Shown here in pieces: positions 8,888 to 17,087 of a stretch of 64,000 nucleotides of DNA (positions are counted from its first letter, which is position 1; every line of letters starts with the position of its first letter). Made by a program: the position numbers and the translations under genes. This stretch comes from Anaerolineales bacterium (lineage in GTDB: Bacteria; Chloroflexota; Anaerolineae; Anaerolineales; UBA11579). The stretch spans positions 37,029 through 101,028 of the forward strand of contig JAFGDK010000012.1 in the NCBI GenBank assembly GCA_016932165.1, in the 5' to 3' direction. The notes under the pieces were generated by a model. That model was not told the DNA's origin, did no database searches, and saw only the letters and a list, made by a program, of their open reading frames with translations.

Positions 8888-10071
8888 TCCACCGCGCCGT
8901 TCAGCACTGCCACCGCTGAAGCGCTGACCAAAGCTACACCCTGCATCAAGGCTTGCTCATCGAAGTCAAATTTTGGGTGGTGGTGACCGTACACCAGGTT
9001 CTTTTCTTCATTCTTCGAGCCAACGAAGATATAACAGCCGGGGATATCATCCATCAGATAGGCCATATCCTCAGATCCCATGGTCCTCAGACCTGAGAGA
9101 TCCTCCGTCTCCGGCAGGATCTCATTGCGGATGCCATTGATCAGTTCTGCCAGGCGGGGATCATTGATCACAGCCGGGGTGACATCTTCGATCTTGATCT
9201 CAGCTGTACACTGCATAGATTCGGCAATTCCTCGAATGATCTCATCCACACGACGGAGTACCATCTCGCGGATTTCTGGCAGATAAGTGCGAATGGTGCC
9301 TTTCAGCGATACCTCGGGTGGGATTACATTGAAAGCAGTTCCCCCATTGATCGCGGTAACACTGATCACGGCTGTCTCCAGCGGGTCCACATTGCGGGAG
9401 ACCACTGATTGAAGGGCAGTGATGATCTGAGACGCGGCCAGGATTGGGTCCTTTCCCAGATGCGGGGAAGCGCCATGGGCTCCCTTGCCAGAAATGGTCA
9501 CAGAGAACATTTCAGAGGCAGCCATCATCGGGCCAGCGGTGGCCGCAATTTTGCCGACCAGTTGATCATTCCAGACGTGCATACCGATTGAAAAATCTGG
9601 CTTGGGGTTTGTGAGTACACCGTCCTTCACCATTTCACGCGCACCGCCGAGACCTTCCTCAGCTGGCTGGAAGACAAGTTTTGCGGTACCCGAAAACTGA
9701 TCCCGATGTTTGTGTAGTATTTTGGCCACACTCAAGCCTACGGCAGTGTGCCCATCATGACCGCAAGCATGCATCACGCCAGGTGTTTGGGAGGCATAAG
9801 CTGCACCTGTTTCTTCATGAATGGGGAGCGCATCCATATCAAAACGCAGGAGAACCACTGGCCCCGGAGCCCTGCCTTCAATGATCCCCACGACCCCGGT
9901 CTTCCCAACGCCAGTGGTGACCTCAATACCGAGTTCGTTCAGTTCACCAGCCACGATCCCGGCTGTACGCACTTCCTCAAAACCCAGTTCTGGGTGCATA
10001 TGAAAGTCGCGCCGCAGTTTTAGGGTATAGGGAAACAATTTCTCAGCTTCTGCGTAGAAATCAATTGGCAT
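8884..10071 (-). CDS. M20-family amidohydrolase (N-acyl amino acid amidohydrolase / hippurate hydrolase type)
   Basis: 395-aa zinc metallohydrolase that would release amino acids from N-acyl derivatives. It carries the N-terminal RRDFHMHPELGFEE, the metal motif HACGHDGHTA, the catalytic/ligand block FQPAEEG, and GAHGASPH in the dimerisation domain. Near the C-terminus HHHPKFDFDE contributes the last ligand. The start has GGAGA eight bases upstream. It sits in the Mrp-PSP1 operon 35 bp after the PSP1 gene; a functional link with those genes is not obvious. Confidence 0.9.
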   Translation of the reverse strand: MPIDFYAEAEKLFPYTLKLRRDFHMHPELGFEEVRTAGIVAGELNELGIEVTTGVGKTGVVGIIEGRAPGPVVLLRFDMDALPIHEETGAAYASQTPGVMHACGHDGHTAVGLSVAKILHKHRDQFSGTAKLVFQPAEEGLGGAREMVKDGVLTNPKPDFSIGMHVWNDQLVGKIAATAGPMMAASEMFSVTISGKGAHGASPHLGKDPILAASQIITALQSVVSRNVDPLETAVISVTAINGGTAFNVIPPEVSLKGTIRTYLPEIREMVLRRVDEIIRGIAESMQCTAEIKIEDVTPAVINDPRLAELINGIRNEILPETEDLSGLRTMGSEDMAYLMDDIPGCYIFVGSKNEEKNLVYGHHHPKFDFDEQALMQGVALVSASAVAVLNGAVE

Positions 10072-10106
10072 CTATTTCTCCACACTCATTCTCAGTCAGT
10101 ATTTTC

Positions 10107-11024
10107 TCAGGGTTTTTGCGGTGATTTGTTGCAGTCGCAATCACCGTTCTCATGTTTATCGCAGGGCGCTTCAGCCTTTCGGCGCAGAGCCTCCAATTCA
10201 TCCCAGGGTTCAATCTCATCCTTATCAAACTCCAACCGCCGGCGTTCCTCGCCCTCAATCAGAACCACCACCACATCCCGCAAAGGATAAGCATCAATTA
10301 CCTTGCCTTCCCCTTCAGGTGTGATCACCCGCTTATTGCGCTTGGGCAAATGTTTGCGCGCTTCTACATACTGTTCATATTCGTAAATTAAACAACAGCG
10401 CAAGCGTCCACACATCCCAGTGATCTCAGACGGGTCTAACGAAATCCCCTGGGCCTTGGCCATGCGGATCGAAATCGGGCTGAATTCAGTCAGGAAAGTT
10501 GAGCAGCAGCGCATTTCGATGCCGCAAGCCCCCATCCCGCCAATCATTTTGGCGACATCTCTGGGACCAATCCGCCGGAAATCGATTTCGGTTTTGGGGA
10601 ACTGCTCCTGAACGATTTTTTTAAGCGGGTTCAGGTTGGGCACTTCCTGATCTTCGATATTGAAAAGCACGGTAATGGTTTTAGAATCAAAACTGATCTC
10701 AGCAGAGGCCAGCTTGAGACCTGAATACCCCAGCTCAGCAGATTTTGCGCGCAGCTCGATCAGCAAAGCGAGTTCCTGCTGGGCCAGAGATTGGCGGAGA
10801 AGCAAATCAGCAGCGGTCGCTTTGCGCTCGATCCGCTTCCAGGAACCGCGCTCGGGCGCAGGTGGATCAGCGACAAAGCCCATCACCTGCCCCATCTGTT
10901 GGCCGCGGCTGGTGCGCACAACTGCGAAATCGCCAGGTTTTAAGTCGGCAACTTCACCGGCATCAAAATGGTACAGCTTACCCACCTTCTGAAAGCGAAT
11001 CCCTATAATCGTTTTATCTGTCAT
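10107..11024 (-). CDS. PSP1 domain protein (RicT/YaaT-like)
   Basis: 305-aa protein of the PSP1 family. In Bacillus the homologue RicT (YaaT) belongs to an iron-sulfur-containing Y-complex that affects RNA processing and sporulation signalling. The conserved cysteine blocks GACGIEMRCCSTF and GMCGRLRCCLIYEYEQY are intact. The tail has an extra cysteine group, CDKHENGDCDCNK. It lies 9 bp downstream of the Mrp-like ATPase, a frequent type of iron-sulfur neighbourhood. The exact role in this organism is unknown. Confidence 0.88.
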   Translation of the reverse strand: MTDKTIIGIRFQKVGKLYHFDAGEVADLKPGDFAVVRTSRGQQMGQVMGFVADPPAPERGSWKRIERKATAADLLLRQSLAQQELALLIELRAKSAELGYSGLKLASAEISFDSKTITVLFNIEDQEVPNLNPLKKIVQEQFPKTEIDFRRIGPRDVAKMIGGMGACGIEMRCCSTFLTEFSPISIRMAKAQGISLDPSEITGMCGRLRCCLIYEYEQYVEARKHLPKRNKRVITPEGEGKVIDAYPLRDVVVVLIEGEERRRLEFDKDEIEPWDELEALRRKAEAPCDKHENGDCDCNKSPQKP

Positions 11025-11033
11025 TACAACTCA

Positions 11034-12113
11034 CTAGGAGATGCTGATATTTAAAGCATCCGCTTTGCTGCCAAGCGCAAAAAGACTGATCTCCTGGGCA
11101 GTTTTGAGGGCAATCCTGTTCATCTCTGCAGCAACTTTCGATTCAGGGTGCGCCACCACAATTGGGCTGCCGCTGTCACCGCCCTCACGGACTGCTGGAT
11201 CCAGAGGAACCTGGCCAAGGAAATTAACACCAGCAGACTGAGCCATTTTCTTTCCACCTCCACTGCCAAACACATCCAATGTCTGTCCATCCGGCAGCTC
11301 AAGGTAGCTCATATTCTCAACAACACCCACAATCGGGATATCCATCTGACGGAACATCTCCAGACCACGCCGGGCATCCTCCACGGAAACGGCTTGCGGC
11401 AGAGTGACAATGACACCACCGGTAACTGAGATGGTTTGCACCAGGCTGAGCTGGGCATCACCGGTTCCAGGGGGCAGGTCAACGATCAGGTAATCCAAAT
11501 CTCCCCATGAAACATCTTTGATAAACTGTTGGATGGCACTGTGAAGCATAGGCCCACGCCAGACAATCGGTTGGTCGGGTTTCACCATGAAGCCGATCGA
11601 TATCATTTTCACGCCGTAGGTTTCAGCAGGGATGATATATTCCCGGCTCTCCTGGGGCGGCAGATTCACCACCCCCATCATGGTGGGGATATTAGGGCCG
11701 TAGACATCTGCGTCCATTAAACCCACTTTCGCGCCTAAATTGGCAAGCGTAACTGCCAGATTGACAGAAACAGTGGATTTTCCTACCCCCCCCTTCCCAG
11801 ATGCAACTGCGATCACGGTTTTAATCTTAGATTGGCCGGTATCCTTGAGGCGCATATCCTGGGGCACCTCAACAAGGGTGTTGATCTCAACATCAGCCAC
11901 CCCATCCAAACTTTGCAGCCTGCGGGAGATCTCTGCCTTCAGGTCTGCCAGACCGGGATGCTCAAAGATCACAGAGACCAATGTCAGGGCGATTTTCCCT
12001 TCCCTGATCTCAATATCCCGGATTAAGTTGTTTTCCTGATAGCCAAACCCCATCAAGGGGTCAGATACGTCCTGCAAAGCTTGCTGAACGACTTCCAGAT
12101 TCAATTTATTCAT
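11034..12113 (-). CDS. Mrp/NBP35-type P-loop ATPase lacking all cysteines
   Basis: 359-aa Mrp/ApbC family protein. An N-terminal MIP18/DUF59 domain (about residues 8-80) is followed by the deviant Walker A SGKGGVGKST and the DADVYGPNIP and DLPPGTGDAQLS motifs. Family members carry [4Fe-4S] clusters on a C-terminal CxxC after ENMS. Here ENMSYLELPDGQ replaces it, and I find no cysteine anywhere in the protein. It may therefore act as an ATPase partner without its own cluster. GAGGTGAT precedes the ATG. The gene follows a small CxxC-CxxC protein by 16 bp. Confidence 0.9.
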   Translation of the reverse strand: MNKLNLEVVQQALQDVSDPLMGFGYQENNLIRDIEIREGKIALTLVSVIFEHPGLADLKAEISRRLQSLDGVADVEINTLVEVPQDMRLKDTGQSKIKTVIAVASGKGGVGKSTVSVNLAVTLANLGAKVGLMDADVYGPNIPTMMGVVNLPPQESREYIIPAETYGVKMISIGFMVKPDQPIVWRGPMLHSAIQQFIKDVSWGDLDYLIVDLPPGTGDAQLSLVQTISVTGGVIVTLPQAVSVEDARRGLEMFRQMDIPIVGVVENMSYLELPDGQTLDVFGSGGGKKMAQSAGVNFLGQVPLDPAVREGGDSGSPIVVAHPESKVAAEMNRIALKTAQEISLFALGSKADALNISIS

Positions 12114-12129
12114 TGAAGATCACCTCAAA

Positions 12130-12465
12130 TTATCCTTCTGATTTATATCTTGCTTCCACTACCCTCGTGATCTCTTTCCTTGCCCTGACATACAACCCGT
12201 TTAGCTGCTTCTCGCTTCCCCGGTAACGGCGGACATTCAGGATTGAACACTGGGTGCAGCCGCGCATCGCCCTGAAAGAATCCGAATTGCAGCTCAGGCA
12301 GCCATTCAGCTTGGTCATCATCAAAACCATCGCCAGATGATCAGGATCTTTTTCAGGCAAATCAATGACGACTTTCAACAAGTCATCAAATTCATCTCCC
12401 CGAATGCCAATAAGATCTTTGAGCACACGGGAGGGGAAAAGCAGCTCAGTATCGTTGTTGTACAT
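12130..12465 (-). CDS. Small conserved-looking protein with two CxxC pairs
   Basis: 111-aa cytoplasmic protein of no family I recognise. Its mark is a C-x2-C-x10-C-x2-C cluster (CLSCNSDSFRAMRGCTQC, about residues 56-73) suited to a zinc or [4Fe-4S] site. The rest is helical and charged. It is the first gene of the operon with the cysteine-free Mrp ATPase and the PSP1 protein, which makes an iron-sulfur or redox role an attractive guess. It has its own promoter inside the preceding terminator. Confidence 0.7.
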   Translation of the reverse strand: MYNNDTELLFPSRVLKDLIGIRGDEFDDLLKVVIDLPEKDPDHLAMVLMMTKLNGCLSCNSDSFRAMRGCTQCSILNVRRYRGSEKQLNGLYVRARKEITRVVEARYKSEG

Positions 12466-12477
12466 AGAAAAATTTAA

Positions 12478-12506
12478 CTCCAGCGGGAGTATTATACCCG
12501 CTGGAG
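12478..12506 (-). terminator. Terminator of the nuo operon
   Basis: A perfect 10-bp inverted repeat, CTCCAGCGGG / CCCGCTGGAG with a 9-nt loop, lies 21 bp after the nuoI stop. On the minus strand it is followed by a T-rich run (TTAAATTTTTCT). Confidence 0.7.
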
Positions 12507-12519
12507 TGGATTAATCAAA
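12491..12519 (-). promoter_or_regulatory. Candidate promoter of the CxxC protein-mrp-psp1 operon
   Basis: On the minus strand TTTGAT (12514-12519) and TATAAT (12491-12496) are 17 bases apart. The -10 box falls in the loop of the nuo terminator hairpin, so terminator and promoter overlap. The predicted leader is about 20 nt with GGAG. Confidence 0.5.
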
Positions 12520-12527
12520 CCGTGATC

Positions 12528-13190
12528 TCAGTCTGCTTGAGCAGATTTTGACGCCCGTTCAGCTTTTGTTTTGGCGGCTGCGGCTTTTTTGGCTTCTTTC
12601 TCAAGCCTGACCGCCTCTTCACGCTCGAAATAGGTGGGCCTGATCTTGGCATAGTAAGAAGCTGGTTTCATCAGACGTTCTTTGTTAAACAGGTGTGCTT
12701 TAGTGCGGTCATAGGAGGCCAGTTCGTAATCATGGTCCATCTTAATCGCATCAAAGGGACAGAACTCAGCGCAAAAACCACAATTCATGCAGATATCGAT
12801 GTCGATGTAAAACTCTGCCGGCTCGGGAATCGGGCGGCCAGTCTTCTCATCGATGGTCTGCACAATCCAGATACATTGCGGTGGGCATACCTTCGAGCAA
12901 ATACCGCAACTCGTGCAGCGGATCATATCGGTGCCATCTTCATGAGTATCATAGACCAAAAAGGGGATGAAGCGGAATTCTTCCTGTGGGGGGAGTTTCT
13001 CATCCGGGTATTGAACTGTGAAGATCCCTTTCACATCCTTGCTGCGGCGGTATTCAATCGATTCCTGAGTCATATAACGCTTGCCCAGCATGCGAATATC
13101 GTCCAGATAGGTATCAATGAAGTGACGCATGGTCACCAGAGCGCCTTTGATTATTCCTGTACCGTACAGATTGTTTTTCTCTTTATTCAC
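12528..13190 (-). CDS. nuoI: NADH dehydrogenase-like subunit I (2x[4Fe-4S] ferredoxin)
   Basis: 220-aa peripheral-arm subunit of complex I carrying two [4Fe-4S] clusters. The paired motifs CTSCGICSKVCP and CMNCGFCAEFCP are complete. The N-terminal stretch is longer than in minimal NuoI, and the C-terminus is an Ala/Lys-rich tail. It is the last gene of the iscX-nuoB-nuoCD-nuoI operon, 18 bp after nuoCD. No membrane subunits are in the window, so the complex must be completed by genes elsewhere. Confidence 0.92.
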   Translation of the reverse strand: MNKEKNNLYGTGIIKGALVTMRHFIDTYLDDIRMLGKRYMTQESIEYRRSKDVKGIFTVQYPDEKLPPQEEFRFIPFLVYDTHEDGTDMIRCTSCGICSKVCPPQCIWIVQTIDEKTGRPIPEPAEFYIDIDICMNCGFCAEFCPFDAIKMDHDYELASYDRTKAHLFNKERLMKPASYYAKIRPTYFEREEAVRLEKEAKKAAAAKTKAERASKSAQAD

Positions 13191-13208
13191 GTGGTCATCT
13201 CCCTTGAA

Positions 13209-14954
13209 CTAGCGGTCCACTTCACCAAGAACAATATCCAGCGAACCGAGAATGGCGAAGACATCCGCGATCTTCAATCCCAGGCTCATTTTCTCCAACG
13301 AGGTCAGGTTGATGAAGGAAGGAGAACGGACATGGTAGCGGAAGGGGTTGGCTGTCCCATCCGAGACCAGATAAAACCCAAGTTCACCTTTTGGCGCTTC
13401 AGCCCGCCCATACGCTTCCCCGGCGGGGACGCGCACGTTATAGGGATTCTTTAGCAGAACCGGTCCTTCGGGGATGGTCTTAAGCGCTTGCTGCAAAATA
13501 CGGAGAGACTGGCGCACCTCATCCAGGCGGATAACATAGCGATCGTAGGTATCTCCGTGATAGCGGACAGCCACATCAAAATCAAACTGGTCGTAAATGC
13601 CATACGGCTCTGCCCGTCGAATATCATAGGGCACACCAGAAGCACGCAGCACCGGGCCAGAAGCCCCATAGGCTATCGCCTCCTCAGGGCTGAGAATCCC
13701 GACACCCTCGGTGCGTTCACGGATGATTTCATTCTCTGAAAGATAAATATCCAATTCATCTATCTTGCGCGGCAGGCGCTCATAAACCAGACCCTTCAAT
13801 TTAGCCATTGCATCTTCGGGTATATCCCGGGAGACCCCGCCGAAGCGGTAGTAATTGCACATCATACGGGAGCCGGCTGTGGCTTCAAAAATATCCAAGA
13901 TCAATTCGCGTTCGATCATGGCGTATAGTGCCGGGGTAAAGAAAGCGCCCAAGTCGTTGAGCAGGAAGCCGATTGCCCAGGTGTGGTTGACAATCCGAGT
14001 AAGCTCAGACATGATCACGCGCAGATATTCAGCCCGTTCAGGGATCTGGACTCGCGGCCCCATCAACTTTTCAACTGCAACCACGTAGGCAAAGTTATTG
14101 GCCATTGAGGAGATATAATCCAACCGATCTGTGAAAGGGATATTTCCCAGATACGTGTTTCGTTCACCAATTTTTTCGTGGTTGCGGTGCAGGTAGCCCA
14201 TCACAGGTTTGAGCGCCATAACCGTTTCGCCATCCAGAATGGCTGCCATGCGGAAAACACCGTGAGTAGAGGGATGCTGCGGCCCGAAGTTGACCATCAC
14301 CGGCTCAGTATTCAGTTCGCGCTGATCCTCAGGGAGGAAATTCTTCATCCCAGAATAGAGCAGGTTTTCCACGCTGGGGTCATATTCCTCGAATGGTTTC
14401 AGATTATCAGGATAAACCACATTCTTCTTGTAGGGAGTGGCATCCTCAGCGCGGGTGATGTGCCCTTCCGGCCAGCGGTTGGTAAAGGGCTTTTTCTCAG
14501 CCGTGAAATATGCCTCTTTGTAATCCTTGCGCAGGGGGAAGCCTTCAAAACCGTCCCAGAGCAGCACCCGGCGCAGATCGGGGTGGCCGGTGAACTCCAC
14601 GCCAAACATATCGTAGACCTCACGCTCCTGCAGCTCCATACTGGGGAACTCATGCATCAGGGTCGGAACAACGGCTTTTTCACGGGAGACCTGGGTGCTG
14701 AGGGTCAGATTCGTCCCTCCCGTAGATTTGAAGAAGTGATAGACAACTTCTATCTTGTGATCATCAATGTAATCCGCAGCAGTCACAGAGGAAAGATAGT
14801 CGTACCCGAGTTCATCACGCAAGGCGACCACCACTTTGACCAGCGCTTTCGGCTCAACCATGAAGCCCTCATAACCTACGCGTTCATCCGCTTTCACTTG
14901 ATCCGGGAACAGGCTGATCAAATCTACCGGGGCAGCAGCAATTTGTTCACTCAT
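13209..14954 (-). CDS. nuoCD: Fused NuoC-NuoD subunit of complex I
   Basis: 581-aa fusion. The NuoC (30-kDa) domain spans about residues 1-165 and ends with [20 protein letters not shown]. The NuoD (49-kDa) domain starts near residue 220 with [14 protein letters not shown] and includes the quinone-site region. NuoC-NuoD fusions are known in several bacteria. The absence of CxxC pairs in the NuoD part separates it from [NiFe]-hydrogenase large subunits. The start ATG lies 3 bp after the nuoB stop. Confidence 0.93.
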   Translation of the reverse strand: MSEQIAAAPVDLISLFPDQVKADERVGYEGFMVEPKALVKVVVALRDELGYDYLSSVTAADYIDDHKIEVVYHFFKSTGGTNLTLSTQVSREKAVVPTLMHEFPSMELQEREVYDMFGVEFTGHPDLRRVLLWDGFEGFPLRKDYKEAYFTAEKKPFTNRWPEGHITRAEDATPYKKNVVYPDNLKPFEEYDPSVENLLYSGMKNFLPEDQRELNTEPVMVNFGPQHPSTHGVFRMAAILDGETVMALKPVMGYLHRNHEKIGERNTYLGNIPFTDRLDYISSMANNFAYVVAVEKLMGPRVQIPERAEYLRVIMSELTRIVNHTWAIGFLLNDLGAFFTPALYAMIERELILDIFEATAGSRMMCNYYRFGGVSRDIPEDAMAKLKGLVYERLPRKIDELDIYLSENEIIRERTEGVGILSPEEAIAYGASGPVLRASGVPYDIRRAEPYGIYDQFDFDVAVRYHGDTYDRYVIRLDEVRQSLRILQQALKTIPEGPVLLKNPYNVRVPAGEAYGRAEAPKGELGFYLVSDGTANPFRYHVRSPSFINLTSLEKMSLGLKIADVFAILGSLDIVLGEVDR

Positions 14955-14957
14955 AGA

Positions 14958-15593
14958 TCACTCCTTCGCCTTTCCATTTGCAGAAAAATCCCGCGGGTCC
15001 ATCAAATCTGGCCCCAAAACAGGCATTGGGATCGGGTCTCCGCGATTTTCTTTGTCATACCAAGATACCTCTTTGATCGATTGAGAATCAATCTTTTCCT
15101 GCAGTTTCATCAGGCCGTGGATCAATGCCTGCGGTGTGGGGGGACAGCCGGGGACATACACATCCACCGGCAGGAACTTATCAATCCCCGAAACCACATT
15201 GTAGCCTTCTTTGAACGGACCGCCGCCTGAGGCACACGCGCCCATGGCAAGCACGTATTTCGGTTCCGGCATCTGGTTGTACAAACGGATGATCTGCGGC
15301 AGCATCTTCTTGGTGACTGTGCCAGAGATGATCAGCAAGTCCGCCTGACGGGGACTGGCCCGCATGACTTCCATCCCAAAGCGGGAGAAATCGTAGCGGG
15401 ACGAAGCCGTGGCAATCATCTCAATTGCGCAGCAGGCCAACCCAAAGAACACCGGCCAGACTGAATTTCGCCGGCCCCAGTTGTAGGCTTTATCAATAAA
15501 GCTTTGGGAAGCCAGCTCCCCCATTGAGGTAACAGCCACCTGGTTAAGCAGTTCTTCAGGCACTTCTACAGGTTTGTTCTCATCGTTCATCAT
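14958..15593 (-). CDS. nuoB: NADH dehydrogenase-like subunit B
   Basis: 211-aa subunit holding cluster N2 next to the quinone site. The four ligands are visible in [17 protein letters not shown] and [10 protein letters not shown]. Two adjacent ATG codons (15593 and 15590) follow GAGGAG; the first is taken. The start overlaps the stop of iscX in an ATGATGA arrangement. The C-terminal tail of about 30 residues is rich in Asp/Pro and not conserved. Confidence 0.93.
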   Translation of the reverse strand: MMNDENKPVEVPEELLNQVAVTSMGELASQSFIDKAYNWGRRNSVWPVFFGLACCAIEMIATASSRYDFSRFGMEVMRASPRQADLLIISGTVTKKMLPQIIRLYNQMPEPKYVLAMGACASGGGPFKEGYNVVSGIDKFLPVDVYVPGCPPTPQALIHGLMKLQEKIDSQSIKEVSWYDKENRGDPIPMPVLGPDLMDPRDFSANGKAKE

Positions 15594-15793
15594 AACTCCT
15601 CATACCATTCCTGGAAGATAGCCAGCAGAATTCCATCATTTGCCAGCTCCAGATCATCCTCAAACTCTGGCAATGCGATCACCCAATCGTAGATCATTTG
15701 AAGAGAAACATTTTCCAACGTCTCTTGCGGGTACCGGACTTTCAAAGCCAAAGCAATTTCGTACACAGAATCCCAGCAATATCGCTTTGACAT
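15590..15793 (-). CDS. iscX: IscX-like iron-sulfur assembly protein
   Basis: 67-aa acidic protein resembling IscX (YfhJ), the small regulator that binds IscS and iron in Fe-S assembly. W-DS near the N-terminus, the central YP...V, the [14 protein letters not shown] helix and the end [12 protein letters not shown] match the family pattern. I start at the ATG at 15793. The longer frame begins at a TTG (15817) that lies upstream of the predicted transcription start, next to a perfect TATAAT. Its position at the head of a nuo operon, before three iron-sulfur subunits, is unusual and fitting. Confidence 0.7.
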   Translation of the reverse strand: MSKRYCWDSVYEIALALKVRYPQETLENVSLQMIYDWVIALPEFEDDLELANDGILLAIFQEWYEEL

Positions 15794-15802
15794 AACTCGG
15801 AT

Positions 15803-15831
15803 ATTATACAATCCCAATCAAATGTGGTCAA
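15803..15831 (-). promoter_or_regulatory. Promoter of iscX-nuoBCDI, predicted leaderless
   Basis: TTGACC (15826-15831), a 17-nt spacer and a consensus TATAAT (15803-15808) on the minus strand. Only 9 nt separate the -10 box from the ATG, so the mRNA should begin within 2-4 nt of the start codon. Confidence 0.75.
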
Positions 15832-15856
15832 TCGAGGGAATTAAGAAAAAAAATAT

Positions 15857-15885
15857 TTGCTTATTTAGCCTAAAATGGATATACT
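15857..15885 (+). promoter_or_regulatory. Promoter of the SufR-like regulator, predicted leaderless
   Basis: TTGCTT (15857-15862), a 17-nt spacer and TATACT (15880-15885), with 6 nt to the ATG at 15892, so transcription is expected to start at the A of the start codon. It is back to back with the iscX-nuo promoter. Confidence 0.7.
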
Positions 15886-15891
15886 GACGAT

Positions 15892-16500
15892 ATGCAAAAG
15901 ACCCGGGAACGAATTCTCCAATATCTGGAGACCCATTACCAGACCACTGCGACGGAACTCAGCCTGACATTCAACCTCACCCAGGCGAATATCCGCCACC
16001 ATCTGAATATCCTCCAGGAACGCGGCGTGATTGAACTGGTCGGCCAAACTGCCGCCGATGGGCGCGGCAGGCCGTCTCTGGTTTACATGCTTTCCAAGGA
16101 AGCCCAAGAAAACGCCCTGGACGAACTCGCCAGCGCCTTGCTGCTGGAAAGCCTTTCAGGAAAGTCTGCCAGCCAAAAAGAAAAATTTCTATCCAGTGCT
16201 GCCCAGCAGCTGGCCGGATTTACCGCGGATTTCTCAAATTCCGTTACAATACGATTGGGGCAAACTGTGAACCGCCTGAATGATCTAAATTACAAAGCCC
16301 ATTGGGAAGCACACGCCAAATCTCCCCATATTCTGATCGGCAGGTGTCCGTACGCCCCGATCATCAACCGGCATCCAGAATTATGCCTGATGGATAAGGA
16401 ACTGATTAATAATCTTACCGGGCTGGAATTCACACAGGTGGAGAAGATGAGCCGGCGGCAATCTGGTCCGGCAACCTGCCGGTTTTGCCTGAAGCAGTAA
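15892..16500 (+). CDS. SufR-like helix-turn-helix regulator with four C-terminal cysteines
   Basis: 202-aa regulator. The N-terminal winged helix (about residues 3-70: TRERILQYLETH, ANIRHHLNILQERGVIE, then GRGRPSLVYML) resembles ArsR/DeoR-type SufR proteins. The C-terminus holds C152-x12-C165-x30-C196-x2-C199, including RCPYAPIINRHPELC. SufR of cyanobacteria has a comparable C-x12-C start and senses iron-sulfur status through a [4Fe-4S] cluster. It is divergent from iscX-nuo and probably controls that operon and itself. Confidence 0.75.
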   Translation: MQKTRERILQYLETHYQTTATELSLTFNLTQANIRHHLNILQERGVIELVGQTAADGRGRPSLVYMLSKEAQENALDELASALLLESLSGKSASQKEKFLSSAAQQLAGFTADFSNSVTIRLGQTVNRLNDLNYKAHWEAHAKSPHILIGRCPYAPIINRHPELCLMDKELINNLTGLEFTQVEKMSRRQSGPATCRFCLKQ

Positions 16501-16520
16501 ACCGAGGAGACTTTGACCGA

Positions 16521-17087
16521 ATGGATTCTATTGCTGAGTTTTACATTGTAGTTGACATTGAAGCTGCAGGACCAGTTCCAGGCAGTTTTGCCATGCTGTC
16601 ACTAGGGGCGGCAACCCTTACCCACCCTAGAGAGACTTTTTACATCGAACTTCAGCCTGATTCAGAGAATTTCCTGCCGGATGCCCTCTCGATCAGCGGT
16701 CTATCCATGCAAGACCTTTCCATGACCGGCACGCCCCCCAAAGAGGCCATGCAGCAATTTGCTGATTGGGTCGAAATGGTCAGTCCGGGGGGACAAAAGC
16801 CGGTATTCACTGCGTTCAACGCCCCGTTCGACTGGATGTTTATCAGCGAATATTTCCACCGATATTTAGGCTATAATCCTTTTGGGCATAAAGCACTTGA
16901 TATCAAAGCGCTTTTCATGGGATTACACAAAGTTCCCTTCTCTGATACTTCCCACCGCAAGATTTGCCAGCACTACAACCTGCAGTCCTCCCTATCTCAT
17001 CACGCTCTTGAAGACGCCGTGCAGGAAGCTGATCTGTTACAAAAAATATTGGATGAAATCAAACAAGAAAGAGAGGAAAAGAAATGA
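16521..17087 (+). CDS. DnaQ-like 3'-5' exonuclease
   Basis: 188-aa DEDDh exonuclease of the DNA polymerase III epsilon superfamily. Exo I is VVDIEAAGPVPG, Exo II is FNAPFDWMFI and Exo III is HHALEDAVQEAD, so the catalytic acids and histidine are all present. The frame opens at 16485, but the ATG at 16521 has GAGGAG 11 bases upstream and gives the normal domain start. It is second in the operon behind the SufR-like gene and overlaps the next gene by 4 bp. Whether it acts on DNA or RNA is unknown. Confidence 0.85.
   Translation: MDSIAEFYIVVDIEAAGPVPGSFAMLSLGAATLTHPRETFYIELQPDSENFLPDALSISGLSMQDLSMTGTPPKEAMQQFADWVEMVSPGGQKPVFTAFNAPFDWMFISEYFHRYLGYNPFGHKALDIKALFMGLHKVPFSDTSHRKICQHYNLQSSLSHHALEDAVQEADLLQKILDEIKQEREEKK

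Noticed and set aside
14178..15230. A 350-codon open frame antisense to nuoCD and nuoB
   Set aside because: It lies entirely opposite well-identified complex I genes, has no family motifs and is a codon-bias shadow.
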